DNA from: UQRS01 sp050946935
GTDB taxonomy: Bacteria > Bacillota > Clostridia > Oscillospirales > Acutalibacteraceae
NCBI GenBank assembly: GCA_050946935.1
Contig: JBMNVR010000003.1
Coordinates: 95,728-159,727, forward strand
Length of the DNA stretch: 64,000 bases
Direction of reading: 5' to 3'
The position numbers and the translations under genes were made by a program. The notes beneath the pieces were generated by a model that had not been told where the DNA came from, searched no databases, and saw nothing but the letters and a program-made list of their open reading frames with translations. Positions 54,063 through 63,558 of this stretch are shown piece by piece (position 1 is the stretch's first letter; each line of letters opens with the position of its first letter).

Positions 54063-54273
54063 CGCGTTAATCTCCGTTGTATTGTCTAAGCATACTACAG
54101 CCATGGATAAGAATTGCAAATAGCTTTTGGTTTTACTGTTGAAATTCCCGCACGATCGGCTGGCGCCGGTTCGTGAAAGAGCTGCTTTTGCGCGGATTTG
54201 TATGGCTTGTAAGCCGGAGAATTTGGGACAGCTGGGCTGATGTATTAAATTTATGAGTGCAGGGGTTTGTGTA

Positions 54274-55197
54274 ATGAGAGAAAATACCATGTCGGAAATC
54301 GAACAGTATAAAGAACGGCTATGCATCGCTTTGAATGCTGCAAAAGTTTGTATTTTTGAAGTGGATTTGACCCGACAGTTGTATACGTTTTTTGAAAATG
54401 CGGAGAGCATCTTCGGCGTTTCCGGCGAAGATATTTTGAAGGATGTTCAGCCTTACAGCGCACTGGATCCGGAGGAATATCGCCGGCAGGCCGGCCAATA
54501 TTTTTCTCATCCGGATGATATGCAGGTGATCGAAAAAGCGTTTGCGTGCGTTTTGAGCGGCAAGCCTGCGATTTATGAGGCACGGATGAAAGCGGGAAAT
54601 GCTCAATTTGTATGGTGCCAGATTCATGCCGTGCCCGTTGTGGAAAACGGAATCCCTTTAAAAATGATCGGGGTCATAACGGATATTACGGAAGCAAAGG
54701 AAAAACTGAAGCAGGCGACCTGCTCGGATGATTTTACGGGTCTTTATAACAAAGTTTACGCGACCACGAGTATAAAGGATTGCTTATCCAAAGGGGAGGG
54801 AGAGCACGCGCTGATCCTGATGGATATTGATGATTTTAAACGTTTTAACGATACATACGGGCATGCCGTAGGCGACAGGGTCATTCAGACATTGTCCCGC
54901 CGGATTAAAAACACATTTAAAGAGACGGATATTGCCGGCCGCTTTGGCGGAGATGAATTTATCATTCTGGTTCAGGATATTTCGGATCGGCAATCTCTGC
55001 TCGATCAGCTTGAGGGTTTGACGCAATTTCAGGTGGATCAGTTTGTTTGCACAACCAGTTTGGGGGTCTCACTTTTTCCGCAGGATGCCACGGAGTTCAA
55101 TGAATTGTTTGGGCGGGCGGATCGGGCGCTGTATCATGCGAAAAACAGGAAAGAGAAGTTTTCTTTTTCCTCGGAAATGAACCGTTCGGAGGGATAA
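54274..55197 (+). CDS. PAS-GGDEF diguanylate cyclase
   Basis: About 307 residues. A PAS-like sensor domain (about 10-140, with SIFGVSGEDIL and MIGVITDITEAKEK) is followed by a GGDEF domain. DDFTGLYNK, LILMDIDDFKRFND and the active-site RFGGDEF (about 228-234) are intact, so it should make c-di-GMP. The inhibitory I-site is KETD instead of RxxD, so product inhibition may be weak. No membrane segment or signal peptide, thus cytoplasmic. ATG 54274 follows AGGGG; an in-frame ATG at 54253 adds seven residues. Confidence 0.88.
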   Translation: MRENTMSEIEQYKERLCIALNAAKVCIFEVDLTRQLYTFFENAESIFGVSGEDILKDVQPYSALDPEEYRRQAGQYFSHPDDMQVIEKAFACVLSGKPAIYEARMKAGNAQFVWCQIHAVPVVENGIPLKMIGVITDITEAKEKLKQATCSDDFTGLYNKVYATTSIKDCLSKGEGEHALILMDIDDFKRFNDTYGHAVGDRVIQTLSRRIKNTFKETDIAGRFGGDEFIILVQDISDRQSLLDQLEGLTQFQVDQFVCTTSLGVSLFPQDATEFNELFGRADRALYHAKNRKEKFSFSSEMNRSEG

Positions 55198-55256
55198 TCC
55201 TCTATCCACAGGCCCGGCCGGACGGCGACAAATCGGCTTCTTTTCCGGGGACAAAT

Positions 55257-55284
55257 CATTTTGGCTTTCAAAAGCCAAAATGGG
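55257..55284 (+). repeat. Hairpin between diguanylate cyclase and YbaN-like gene
   Basis: CATTTTGGCTT (55257-55267) pairs with AAGCCAAAATG (55272-55282) around TCAA. The T stretch is in the 5' arm, so it is a weak terminator candidate only. Confidence 0.4.
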
Positions 55285-55290
55285 GAAAAC

Positions 55291-55707
55291 ATGATAAAAC
55301 CGTTTTTGATTGTCGTCGGTTTTTTCAGTCTGGCACTTGGCATGATCGGCGCGTTTTTGCCGGTGCTGCCCACGACACCGTTTGTATTGCGTTCGGGTAC
55401 CTGATTTGCCCGGGGCAGCGCGCGGCTATTTCGCCGGCTGTCTTCTACGAGATGTTTTGGAACACTATTGCAGCATTATAAAACCGGAGACGGGATTTCG
55501 AACCGGATGAAAAAATGCGCGATTGTTTGGCTCTGGACAGGACTGCTGGTGTCGACCCTTCCGGTGCGGCTTTTGTGGCTTCTGCCTGCTTTTTCTGCGG
55601 TTGGAATTGGGGTTACAATTCATCTTTGCCGGATGCGGATCGGGCCGGATGACACGGAAAAGGAAATGACAAAAATTGACTTTTTGCTTTTGGGGCTTGC
55701 AAAATGA
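55291..55707 (+). pseudogene. YbaN/DUF454 family membrane protein interrupted by in-frame TGA
   Basis: ATG 55291 opens a 139-codon frame whose only stop before 55705-55707 is TGA at 55402-55404. Before it: GMIGAFLPVLPTTPFVL, the DUF454 signature. After it, in the same frame: FARGSARLF...CFGTLLQHYKTGDGIS and two hydrophobic segments, continuing the family to its normal length (about 120-140). The TGA falls where E. coli YbaN has Cys (WCFARSS, recalled). The family is a small inner-membrane protein of unknown function. A nonsense mutation is the simplest reading; the residues just before the stop also differ from the family. Confidence 0.65.
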
Positions 55708-55725
55708 ATGTAAGTGTGCTATGAT
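55697..55725 (+). promoter_or_regulatory. Promoter of ilv operon
   Basis: TTGCAA (55697-55702), 17-base spacer and TATGAT (55720-55725). Transcription would start near 55732, just ahead of the T-box leader. Confidence 0.8.
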
Positions 55726-55731
55726 ACAAAA

Positions 55732-56010
55732 TAATCAAAAAAGGATAACGCTTGGATGGGAAGGAGTACCCTCCGTTTCGCGCGTGAAGAGAGTCTGCGG
55801 CTGGTGAAAGCAGACGGCGCGGCGCTGGGGAAGGTCGTCCCGGAGCATTCCTCCCGAACCGCGCCCGCGGCTGTAGGGGGGGGCGGTTCATCCCCGATAT
55901 CGGATGCAACGAGTGGTCTCCGGGTTTTCCGGCGGCAAGCAGAGTGGTACCGCAGAGTGTTTGTTTTAAACCTTTGTCTCTTGAAAAACAGAGATGAAGG
56001 TTTTTTTACT
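55732..56010 (+). promoter_or_regulatory. T-box leader controlling ilvBNCD
   Basis: Begins with GGATGGGAAGGAGTACC (the AGTA S-turn of stem I) and AGAGAGTCTGCGGCTGGTG. The conserved T-box sequence AGAGTGGTACCGCAG lies at 55941-55955. A terminator follows: AAACCTTTGTCTC (55968-55980) pairs with GAGATGAAGGTTT (55991-56003), then T7. Uncharged tRNA binding would favour the antiterminator and expression. The specifier is uncertain: CTC (Leu) at 55851-55853 upstream of GAA is favoured by the ilv genes, while a one-base offset gives TCC. Confidence 0.88.
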
Positions 56011-56065
56011 TTTCTGCCGCTTTGGACAGACGCGCGGCGGACATCGGAAGAGTTTGGAGGAGCAT

Positions 56066-57730
56066 ATGATCAAGAACGGATCGGAGATTCTGGCTGAGGT
56101 GCTGGTCGAGCAGGGCGTGGATACTGTTTTCGGGTATCCGGGCGGCTCGGTTCTCAACATCTACGACGCTTTGTACAAATACAGAGACAAAATCCGGCAT
56201 ATTATGACGGCGCACGAGCAGGGCGCCGCCCACGCTGCCGACGGATACGCCCGGGCGACCGGACGGACCGGGGTGGTGCTTTCGACCAGCGGGCCGGGGG
56301 CGACTAACCTTGTTACAGGGATTGCGACGGCGTATATGGACAGCGTCCCGATGGTTGCCATTACCGGGAATGTCGGTACTTCTCTGATCGGGCGCGACAG
56401 CTTTCAGGAGGTATACATCGCCGGCATCACCATGCCGATCACCAAGCACAATTTCGTCGTGCGCCGGGTGGAGGATCTGGCCGATATCCTTCGACGCGCT
56501 TTTCAGATCGCGGCAAGCGGCCGCAAGGGGCCGGTGCTGGTCGACATCCCGAAGGACGTCACGGCGGCGAAGTGCGTATTCACGCCGGCCGCGCCGGTAC
56601 GGACAGAGGTTGACAACTCCCGGGCGACGGAGGAACGGCTGCGGACCGCCGCCGCGCTGATCAACACGGCAAAACGCCCCGCAGTTCTGTTTGGCGGCGG
56701 CGTCTCCTCCTCCGGCGCGGGGGAGGAGCTGCGCGCCCTGCTGGATAAAGCCGACATCCCGGCGGCTTATACGCTGATGGCGGCCGGCGTCCTCGGTTAC
56801 GGAGAGCCGCACAACCTCGGCCTGTTGGGCATGCACGGATGCGTCAGCGCCAACCGCGCGGTGGGAGAGGCGGATGTGCTTCTTGCCATAGGAACCCGGT
56901 TCAGCGACCGTGTGGCGCTGGACACCGGCCGGTTTGCCAGCGGGGCCAAGATTATACATATCGACATTGACCCGAGTGAGATCAACAAAAACGTTGGCAT
57001 CGACTTTGATATCATCGGGGATGTAAAGGCTGTGCTCCTCGCGCTTTTGCCGTTTGTGGAGAAGGCGAATCACACCGACTGGATGCAGACTATTGCACAG
57101 TGGCAGGCGCGTGATTACCGGCCGAAGGATAAGCCGGACGCCCTGACCCCGCACCAGATTATGCGGGACATCTGTGACATCGCGGGGGAGGATGCGGTTT
57201 TTGCCACCGATGTCGGTCAGCATCAAATGTGGGCGGCACAGTATATTCGCCACCTCCACCCGAACAGCTTTATCACCAGCGGCGGGCTGGGAACCATGGG
57301 GTTCGGCTACGGTGCGGCCATCGGCGCGTCGATCGGGCTTGGCGGCCGGCGGATCATCCACATTACCGGTGACGGCTCCTTCCACATGAATATGAATGAG
57401 GCCTGCACCGCCGTGACCTACGATGTGCCGGTAATTACGGTGATCTTCAATAATCGGGCGCTCGGCATGGTGCGGCAGTGGCAGACCGTCTTTTACGGCA
57501 AGCGGTATTCAAGCAGTGAACCGGATCGCCGCACCGACTATGTCAAGGTGGGGGAGGGGTTTGGCGTCAAAGCTTACCGCGCCGCGACCCCGTCCGAATT
57601 TGAGGCCGCTTTCCGGAAGGCGATGACGACCGACGGGCCGGTTTGGATTGAATGTGTCATCGACCGGGAGGAAAAGGTTCTCCCCATGATTCCGGCCGGC
57701 GGGACGATCAAGGATACGATCGTCGACTGA
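56066..57730 (+). CDS. ilvB: Acetolactate synthase large subunit
   Basis: 554 residues. GYPGGSVLNIYDAL and the TPP-activating Glu in TAHEQGAAHAADGYAR (about 48-63), then GDGSFHMNMNEACTAV to VIFNN (about 437-470) as the TPP-Mg motif. With IlvN it condenses two pyruvates, or pyruvate and 2-oxobutyrate, in the first shared step of Val/Leu/Ile synthesis. ATG 56066 has GGAGGAG just upstream. It follows the T-box terminator by 60 bases. Confidence 0.96.
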   Translation: MIKNGSEILAEVLVEQGVDTVFGYPGGSVLNIYDALYKYRDKIRHIMTAHEQGAAHAADGYARATGRTGVVLSTSGPGATNLVTGIATAYMDSVPMVAITGNVGTSLIGRDSFQEVYIAGITMPITKHNFVVRRVEDLADILRRAFQIAASGRKGPVLVDIPKDVTAAKCVFTPAAPVRTEVDNSRATEERLRTAAALINTAKRPAVLFGGGVSSSGAGEELRALLDKADIPAAYTLMAAGVLGYGEPHNLGLLGMHGCVSANRAVGEADVLLAIGTRFSDRVALDTGRFASGAKIIHIDIDPSEINKNVGIDFDIIGDVKAVLLALLPFVEKANHTDWMQTIAQWQARDYRPKDKPDALTPHQIMRDICDIAGEDAVFATDVGQHQMWAAQYIRHLHPNSFITSGGLGTMGFGYGAAIGASIGLGGRRIIHITGDGSFHMNMNEACTAVTYDVPVITVIFNNRALGMVRQWQTVFYGKRYSSSEPDRRTDYVKVGEGFGVKAYRAATPSEFEAAFRKAMTTDGPVWIECVIDREEKVLPMIPAGGTIKDTIVD

Positions 57731-57766
57731 CCTTTACAACCGCTTTTTGGGGAAAGGAATGACAAC

Positions 57767-58255
57767 ATGGAAAAAAAGGTTCTGAGCGTGCTGGTGGAAA
57801 ATCACGCTGGCGTGCTGGCCCGCGTGGCCTCCCTCTTTAACCAGCGGGGTTTCAATATCGACAGCCTGACCGTTTCCGCCACGGATAATCCGGAGATTTC
57901 CCGGATCACCATTGTGGCGATGGGGGATGAACAGTCGTTTGACCAGATCGTCAAACAGACCGCTAAACTGATTGAAACCAAAACAATTTTCACCCTCAAC
58001 CCCTCAACCAGCATCACGCGGGAGTTGCTGTTGATCAAGGTGGCGGTCGACGACAAAACCATCGGCGCCCTGCGGGAGACGGCCGGCATTTATAAGGCCA
58101 AGATTGTCGACCTCTCGGTTGGGAGTATGGTGATGGAGCTGACCGGCGAGCCGGATAAAATCGACGGCTTTTTGGGCGTTCTCGGCCAGTACCGGATTTT
58201 AGAGATGTGCCGCACCGGCGTTACGGCGCTCGAACGCGGGACGCCCGGGCGGTAG
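57767..58255 (+). CDS. ilvN: Acetolactate synthase regulatory subunit
   Basis: 162 residues. An ACT domain at the start (VLSVLVENHAGVLARVASLFNQRGFNIDSLTVS) and the conserved IlvN C-terminal domain (KIVDLSVGSMVMELTG). It activates IlvB and gives feedback inhibition, usually by valine. GAAAGGA precedes the ATG. The gene lies 36 bases after ilvB. Confidence 0.96.
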   Translation: MEKKVLSVLVENHAGVLARVASLFNQRGFNIDSLTVSATDNPEISRITIVAMGDEQSFDQIVKQTAKLIETKTIFTLNPSTSITRELLLIKVAVDDKTIGALRETAGIYKAKIVDLSVGSMVMELTGEPDKIDGFLGVLGQYRILEMCRTGVTALERGTPGR

Positions 58256-58314
58256 TTTGTGTATTTACCCGAAGCTGCTTCGGATAGAAATTATTTTTTA
58301 AAGGAGTCTTTCAT

Positions 58315-59310
<996 letters not shown>

Positions 59311-59323
59311 ACGTACACATTCC

Positions 59324-59343
59324 GGGCGGCCTGCGGGCCGCCC
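59324..59343 (+). repeat. GC hairpin between ilvC and ilvD
   Basis: GGGCGGCC (59324-59331) pairs with GGCCGCCC (59336-59343) around TGCG. Only three T follow, so read-through into ilvD is expected; it may tune mRNA stability. Confidence 0.55.
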
Positions 59344-59413
59344 CTTTGGCAGAATAACACGCCGGAACAACCGACTCCGGCAGACTGTTTTGCGCGAAAG
59401 GATGAAGCTACAT

Positions 59414-61072
59414 ATGCTCAGCGATAATGTCACGAAAGGCGTCGAACGCGCGCCGAACCGCAGTCTCTTTTACGCGATGGGCTATACGGATGAGGAGCTT
59501 TCCCGCCCGCTGATCGGCGTTGTTTCGGCCCACAGCGAGATTGTGCCGGGGCATCTGCACCTCGACAAGCTGGCCGAGGCGGCCAAGGCCGGCGTCCGCA
59601 TGGCCGGTGGTACCCCGGTGCTGATTCCCTCTATCGGGGTCTGCGACGGCATCGCGATGGGGCACATCGGGATGAAATACTCTCTGGCCAGCCGGGAGCT
59701 GATCGCCGACAGTGTGGAGACGATGGCCATCGCCCATCAGCTTGACGGGCTGGTGCTGGTGCCCAACTGTGATAAGATTGTGCCCGGCATGGTCATGGCC
59801 GCTGTCCGGATGGATATTCCCGCGGTGGTATGCAGCGGCGGCCCGATGCTGGCCGGCCGCTACAACGGGGAAGAGGTCAGCCTCTCCAAAATGTTTGAGG
59901 CGGTTGGAGCCTACAAGGCGGGCCTGATCGATGACGACAAGCTGCGGGAGTGCGAGACCGGTGCCTGTCCCGGCTGCGGAAGCTGCTCTGGCATGTATAC
60001 CGCCAACAGTATGAACTGCCTGTGCGAAGCGATCGGCATCGCCCTGCCCGGTAACGGCACAATCCCCGCCGTCTCCTCCAAGCGGACCATGCTGGCCAAG
60101 CACGCCGGCATGGCGGTTATGGAGCTGGTGAAGAAGAACATCACCGCCCGGCAGATCATTAACGAAAGGTCAATCCGCAATGCCCTTGCCTGTGATATGG
60201 CGCTGGGATGCAGCTCGAACAGCGTGCTGCATCTGCTGGCTATCGCAAACGAGGCCGGCGTACCGCTCGATCTCCATATTTTTAATGAGATGAGTGAGAA
60301 GACCCCCAACCTCTGCCATCTGGCACCGGCCGGCCCGACCCATATGCAGGATCTCGACCGTGCGGGCGGTGTGCCGGCCGTGCAGGCCGAGCTGGCCAAG
60401 GAGGGGCATCTTGACCTCTCGGTCATGACCGTCACCGGAAGGACGCTGGGCGAAAATATCGCCGGGGCCAAGATTCTGGACGAGGGGGCTATCCGTCCGA
60501 TCGGGAATCCTTACAGCCCGACCGGCGGTATTCAGATTCTCTGGGGAAATCTGGCCGAGCGCGGCTGCGTCGTCAAACGCAGCGCCGTCGCGCCTGAAAT
60601 GCTTCAGCACAGCGGCCCGGCGCGGGTGTTCAATTCGGAGGAGGAGGCAATCGCCGCCATCTACGCCGGAAAGATTGTCGACGGCGATGTGGTTGTCATC
60701 CGGTACGAGGGGCCGAAGGGCGGCCCCGGTATGCGGGAGATGCTGAATCCCACCAGCGCGCTGGCCGGCATGGGTCTGGATAAAACGGTTGCCCTGATCA
60801 CCGATGGGCGCTTCTCGGGCGCGAGCCGCGGCGCTTCTATCGGCCACGTCTCGCCTGAAGCGGCGGCCGGAGGTCTGATCGGTCTTGTGGAGGAAGGAGA
60901 CCGGATCGAAATCGACATTCCGGCGGCCTCCATCCGCCTCGACGTGGGGGAGGACATCCTCGCCGCGCGCCGGTCGCGCTATACGCCGCCCGAGCCGAAC
61001 GTCAAAACCGGCTGGCTGGCGCGCTACGCCCGGCTGGTCGACAGCGCCGATCGCGGCGCCGTGATGCAATAG
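59414..61072 (+). CDS. ilvD: Dihydroxy-acid dehydratase
   Basis: 552 residues. VTKGVERAPNRSLFYAMG at the start; the Fe-S cysteines are in VLVPNCDKIVPGM and GACPGCGSCSGMYTANSMNCL. TDGRFSGASRGASIGHVSPEA and the GPKGGPGMREM block are conserved. It dehydrates dihydroxy acids to 2-oxoacids in Val/Leu/Ile synthesis. ATG 59414 (MLSDNVTKG) is the usual start; ATG 59402 and ATG 59390 are in frame, but 59402 overlaps the SD. It ends the ilv operon. Confidence 0.96.
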   Translation: MLSDNVTKGVERAPNRSLFYAMGYTDEELSRPLIGVVSAHSEIVPGHLHLDKLAEAAKAGVRMAGGTPVLIPSIGVCDGIAMGHIGMKYSLASRELIADSVETMAIAHQLDGLVLVPNCDKIVPGMVMAAVRMDIPAVVCSGGPMLAGRYNGEEVSLSKMFEAVGAYKAGLIDDDKLRECETGACPGCGSCSGMYTANSMNCLCEAIGIALPGNGTIPAVSSKRTMLAKHAGMAVMELVKKNITARQIINERSIRNALACDMALGCSSNSVLHLLAIANEAGVPLDLHIFNEMSEKTPNLCHLAPAGPTHMQDLDRAGGVPAVQAELAKEGHLDLSVMTVTGRTLGENIAGAKILDEGAIRPIGNPYSPTGGIQILWGNLAERGCVVKRSAVAPEMLQHSGPARVFNSEEEAIAAIYAGKIVDGDVVVIRYEGPKGGPGMREMLNPTSALAGMGLDKTVALITDGRFSGASRGASIGHVSPEAAAGGLIGLVEEGDRIEIDIPAASIRLDVGEDILAARRSRYTPPEPNVKTGWLARYARLVDSADRGAVMQ

Positions 61073-61085
61073 AATACTTTCAGGG

Positions 61086-61137
61086 AATCATCCCCGCTTC
61101 ATGTGCAGATCGCACATAAAGCGGGGATGATTTTTGA
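61086..61137 (+). terminator. Terminator of ilv operon
   Basis: AATCATCCCCGCTT (61086-61099) pairs with AAGCGGGGATGATT (61119-61132) around a 19-base loop, then TTTGAATTTTTTT. Confidence 0.85.
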
Positions 61138-61165
61138 ATTTTTTTAAAAATAATGTAAATAATAG

Positions 61166-61194
61166 TTGACAAAATTTCTCAGAAGGTTTATGCT
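61166..61194 (+). promoter_or_regulatory. Promoter upstream of protease-dockerin remnant
   Basis: TTGACA (61166-61171), 17-base spacer and TATGCT (61189-61194). An A6G8 tract (61204-61217) follows where an SD would be. Confidence 0.6.
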
Positions 61195-61200
61195 ATATGT

Positions 61201-61765
61201 AGCAAAAAAGGGGGGGGCGGTGCGGCTGATTTAGATACTGTCATTGGAACAGATGATCGAACGCTGGTTTCTGATACAACCATGATTCCATATCGTTCTG
61301 TCTGTTTTGTGAATAGTACAAAGAGTGGTGGCCAGTCCGGCATAGGTGCTGTTATTGGAAGATACAGGGTGTTGACGTGTGCACATTTGTTTTGGGATAA
61401 GAACACACAGACATTTTATACCGGAACGGTGAAGCCTGGTTATGATGAAGGAAGATCAAATTCAACGCCGTATGGAACCATTTCTATAAAACGAGTGATC
61501 CTTTCTCAGGATTACATTAAGAACGGGAAGGACGGCCTACCATTATATCAACAGTGTTCTGGATGATTCCTATGCTATTGTTATTTTAGGCGATGTGGAC
61601 GGCGACGGCAGCGTGACCGTCTCGGATGTCACGACACTCCGGTCATGGATTGTGGCGGGCAACGCAAGCGGTGCATATCTTAAAGCGGGAGATCTTGACG
61701 GAGACGGTAGATTATCAAGCGGCGACGTGGTAGAGCTGCGTGCATTGATTGCAGCACAGGGATAA
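61201..61765 (+). pseudogene. Truncated trypsin-like serine protease fused to a dockerin
   Basis: The frame has no start codon or signal peptide at its 5' end. Residues from GADLDTVIG include PYRSVCFVNSTKSGGQSGIGAVI and VLTCAHLFWD, the catalytic His region of a V8/glutamyl-endopeptidase-type fold. At about 61536 the frame shifts by one base, then DDSYAIVIL gives the Asp region. A dockerin (GDVDGDGSVTVSDV, GDLDGDGRLSSGDV) follows at once. The Ser-bearing C-terminal half is missing. A deletion has joined half a protease to a dockerin. It is almost certainly inactive. Confidence 0.75.
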
Positions 61766-61784
61766 AACGGAGGTGTGATTTAAT

Positions 61785-62390
61785 ATGAAAAAGTATATGG
61801 CTTTTGTTCTCGCGATTATGTTGGCAGCAGCGGTATTCCTTCTGCCGCAGACGGGGGCGGTCGACGGCTTCGGTGCGGCGAAGGAGGCAGAGCTTATTTC
61901 CGCCTGGTTTGGAAAGTACACACCGGAATATGACCCCGCGAATTTTACGGAGGATACGGCTGTGATCGTACCCTATTATACCGACGGCGATCTCTATGTG
62001 TTTGGCATCCATGGAAAAACCACGCGCAGCGATATTGTGCATTTGTATATTGGCGATTACACCCTGGCGTGCGGCAGTGATGATCTGCCTTACTTCTATC
62101 AAAATGGAGAGGTTATGCCTCTGGCTGAGGCATATGCCGCCGGCCTTGCGGACGACGGGGTTTTATCGGCAATGCAGTTGGGCTTTGTGCAGATGACCCG
62201 GCTGTGGATGTACAACCTCTATGACGTGAACGAGGACGGCTCGGTTACCGTATCGGATGTGATCTCCCTGCGGCAGTGGATTTCGGCGGGTACAGGGAAG
62301 GACACTGTCGGCCAACGGGATATCGACCGGGATGGAGCGGTGACCGTGTCAGATGTGATCGCGCTGCGTGCGCGCTTGCTGGCGGGCTGA
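61785..62390 (+). CDS. Small secreted protein with C-terminal dockerin
   Basis: 201 residues. Signal peptide MKKYMAFVLAIMLAAAVFLLPQTGA (about 1-25). Residues 30-140 form an unrecognised domain (FGKYTPEYDPANFTEDTAVIVPYYTDGDLYVFGIHG). The last 60 residues are a type I dockerin with repeats NEDGSVTVSDVISLRQWI and DIDRDGAVTVSDVIALRARLL. GGAGGTG precedes the ATG. It follows the protease-dockerin remnant by 19 bases and may once have shared its promoter. Function unknown, probably delivered to a cohesin at the cell surface. Confidence 0.78.
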   Translation: MKKYMAFVLAIMLAAAVFLLPQTGAVDGFGAAKEAELISAWFGKYTPEYDPANFTEDTAVIVPYYTDGDLYVFGIHGKTTRSDIVHLYIGDYTLACGSDDLPYFYQNGEVMPLAEAYAAGLADDGVLSAMQLGFVQMTRLWMYNLYDVNEDGSVTVSDVISLRQWISAGTGKDTVGQRDIDRDGAVTVSDVIALRARLLAG

Positions 62391-62460
62391 GGGTACGTTC
62401 CTTGGCGCCTTTACGAGCAGGAATTTTAGATTGATTGCTGACAATGCAATGGGGTGCAAA

Positions 62461-62500
62461 AAAACAGGGATGAGATTAACCTCATCCCTGCTTTTTTTTA
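62461..62500. terminator. Bidirectional terminator
   Basis: AAAACAGGGATGAG pairs with CTCATCCCTGC around ATTAAC, with A on the left and T8 on the right. It serves the rightward dockerin gene and the leftward efp-CD1247 pair. Confidence 0.82.
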
Positions 62501-62526
62501 ATCAGCAAGTTTATATGCCGGCGCGC

Positions 62527-62955
62527 TTATTTCGCGTCACCCTCGGCTTCCGCCTCGTCGTGGTCACAGTCCTCACAGTCGCATTCGAAATCAAATTCCA
62601 GATCGGTACCGCAGTTCGGGCATTGGATGCCGCCCTCGTCCAGCATACCTTCGTCAATATAGATGATGTCGTGGCAGGCGGGGCATTCCATTTCATAAAA
62701 ATCGTCGTCCTCGTCGTCCTCGCAGCAGTCGTCCTCGTCCTCGTAGAAATCTTCTTCAAGGTTGGCCAGATCCTCGTCCACCGCGTCGATCTGTTCGGTG
62801 AGTTCGGCAGCGCCGTCCTCCAAATCCTCAATTGAGAGGGCCATGTCGTCCAGGACGTCGACGATCGCCTTAATCAGCTTGTTTTCCTTGCTTTCCTCCA
62901 AATCGGCCATTTCAATCATGCCCTTAATGTATGCAACTTTTTCAATCAGCGTCAT
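62527..62955 (-). CDS. CD1247 N-terminal domain protein with zinc ribbon and acidic region
   Basis: 142 residues. The N-terminal 50 residues (MTLIEKVAYIKGMIEMADLEESKENKLIKAIVDVLDDMA) match the CD1247 domain of Clostridia. A very acidic stretch (about 70-90) follows, then two CxxC pairs (CPACHDI and CPNCGTD) that probably bind zinc, and a Cys/Asp-rich tail (CDCEDCDHDE). Function is unknown. GGAGG precedes the ATG. It lies 45 bases after efp in the same direction, which is a recurring neighbourhood. Confidence 0.85.
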   Translation of the reverse strand: MTLIEKVAYIKGMIEMADLEESKENKLIKAIVDVLDDMALSIEDLEDGAAELTEQIDAVDEDLANLEEDFYEDEDDCCEDDEDDDFYEMECPACHDIIYIDEGMLDEGGIQCPNCGTDLEFDFECDCEDCDHDEAEAEGDAK

Positions 62956-63000
62956 AATTTAAAAACCTCCTTTAACTAAATATGAGCAGTCTGCTTCGAT

Positions 63001-63558
63001 TTATGCGCGCTCCATATATTCGCCCGTGCGGGTGTCGATGCGGATGCGCTCGCCCTCGTCGATAAAAAGGGGAACCCGGATTTCCGCTCCGGTCTCCAAC
63101 GTGGCGGGCTTGGTGGCGTTGGTTGCCGTGTCGCCCTTAAAGCCCGGCTCGGTCTTGGTGATGGTCAGCTCGACAAAGGTCGGCGGCTCAACGCCAAACA
63201 CTTTCCCCTTGTAAGAGAGAATTTTGCAAACCATGTTCTCGGTCACAAACTTGAAGTTGTCGCTCAGTTCACTCTGGTTGATCGGAACAAGCTCATAAGT
63301 TTCCGGATCCATGAAATAGTACAGATCGCCGTCAGAGTAGGAATACTCCATCTCCTTCCGCTCGATATACGCGGTGGGATATTTGTCGTTGGGGTTGAAG
63401 GTCTTTTCAACCACCGAACCGGAAATCACGTTCCGGATCTTGGTGCGGACGAAAGCCGCGCCTTTGCCAGGTTTTACATGCTGGAATTCAATAATCTGAT
63501 AAACGTTGCCCTCCATTTCGAAAGTGACACCGTTTCTGAAATCACCGGCAGTTACCAT
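63001..63558 (-). CDS. efp: Elongation factor P
   Basis: 185 residues, exactly the usual length. MVTAGDFRNGVTFEMEGNVYQIIEFQHVKPGKGAAFVRTK contains the KPGKG loop whose Lys is modified in many species, and the C-terminal GDTATNATKPATLETGAEIRVPLFI is the EF-P signature. It helps ribosomes make Pro-Pro bonds. ATG 63558 is preferred over ATG 63570 because the protein then starts at the conserved MV-AGDF and has GGGTG upstream. Confidence 0.97.
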   Translation of the reverse strand: MVTAGDFRNGVTFEMEGNVYQIIEFQHVKPGKGAAFVRTKIRNVISGSVVEKTFNPNDKYPTAYIERKEMEYSYSDGDLYYFMDPETYELVPINQSELSDNFKFVTENMVCKILSYKGKVFGVEPPTFVELTITKTEPGFKGDTATNATKPATLETGAEIRVPLFIDEGERIRIDTRTGEYMERA

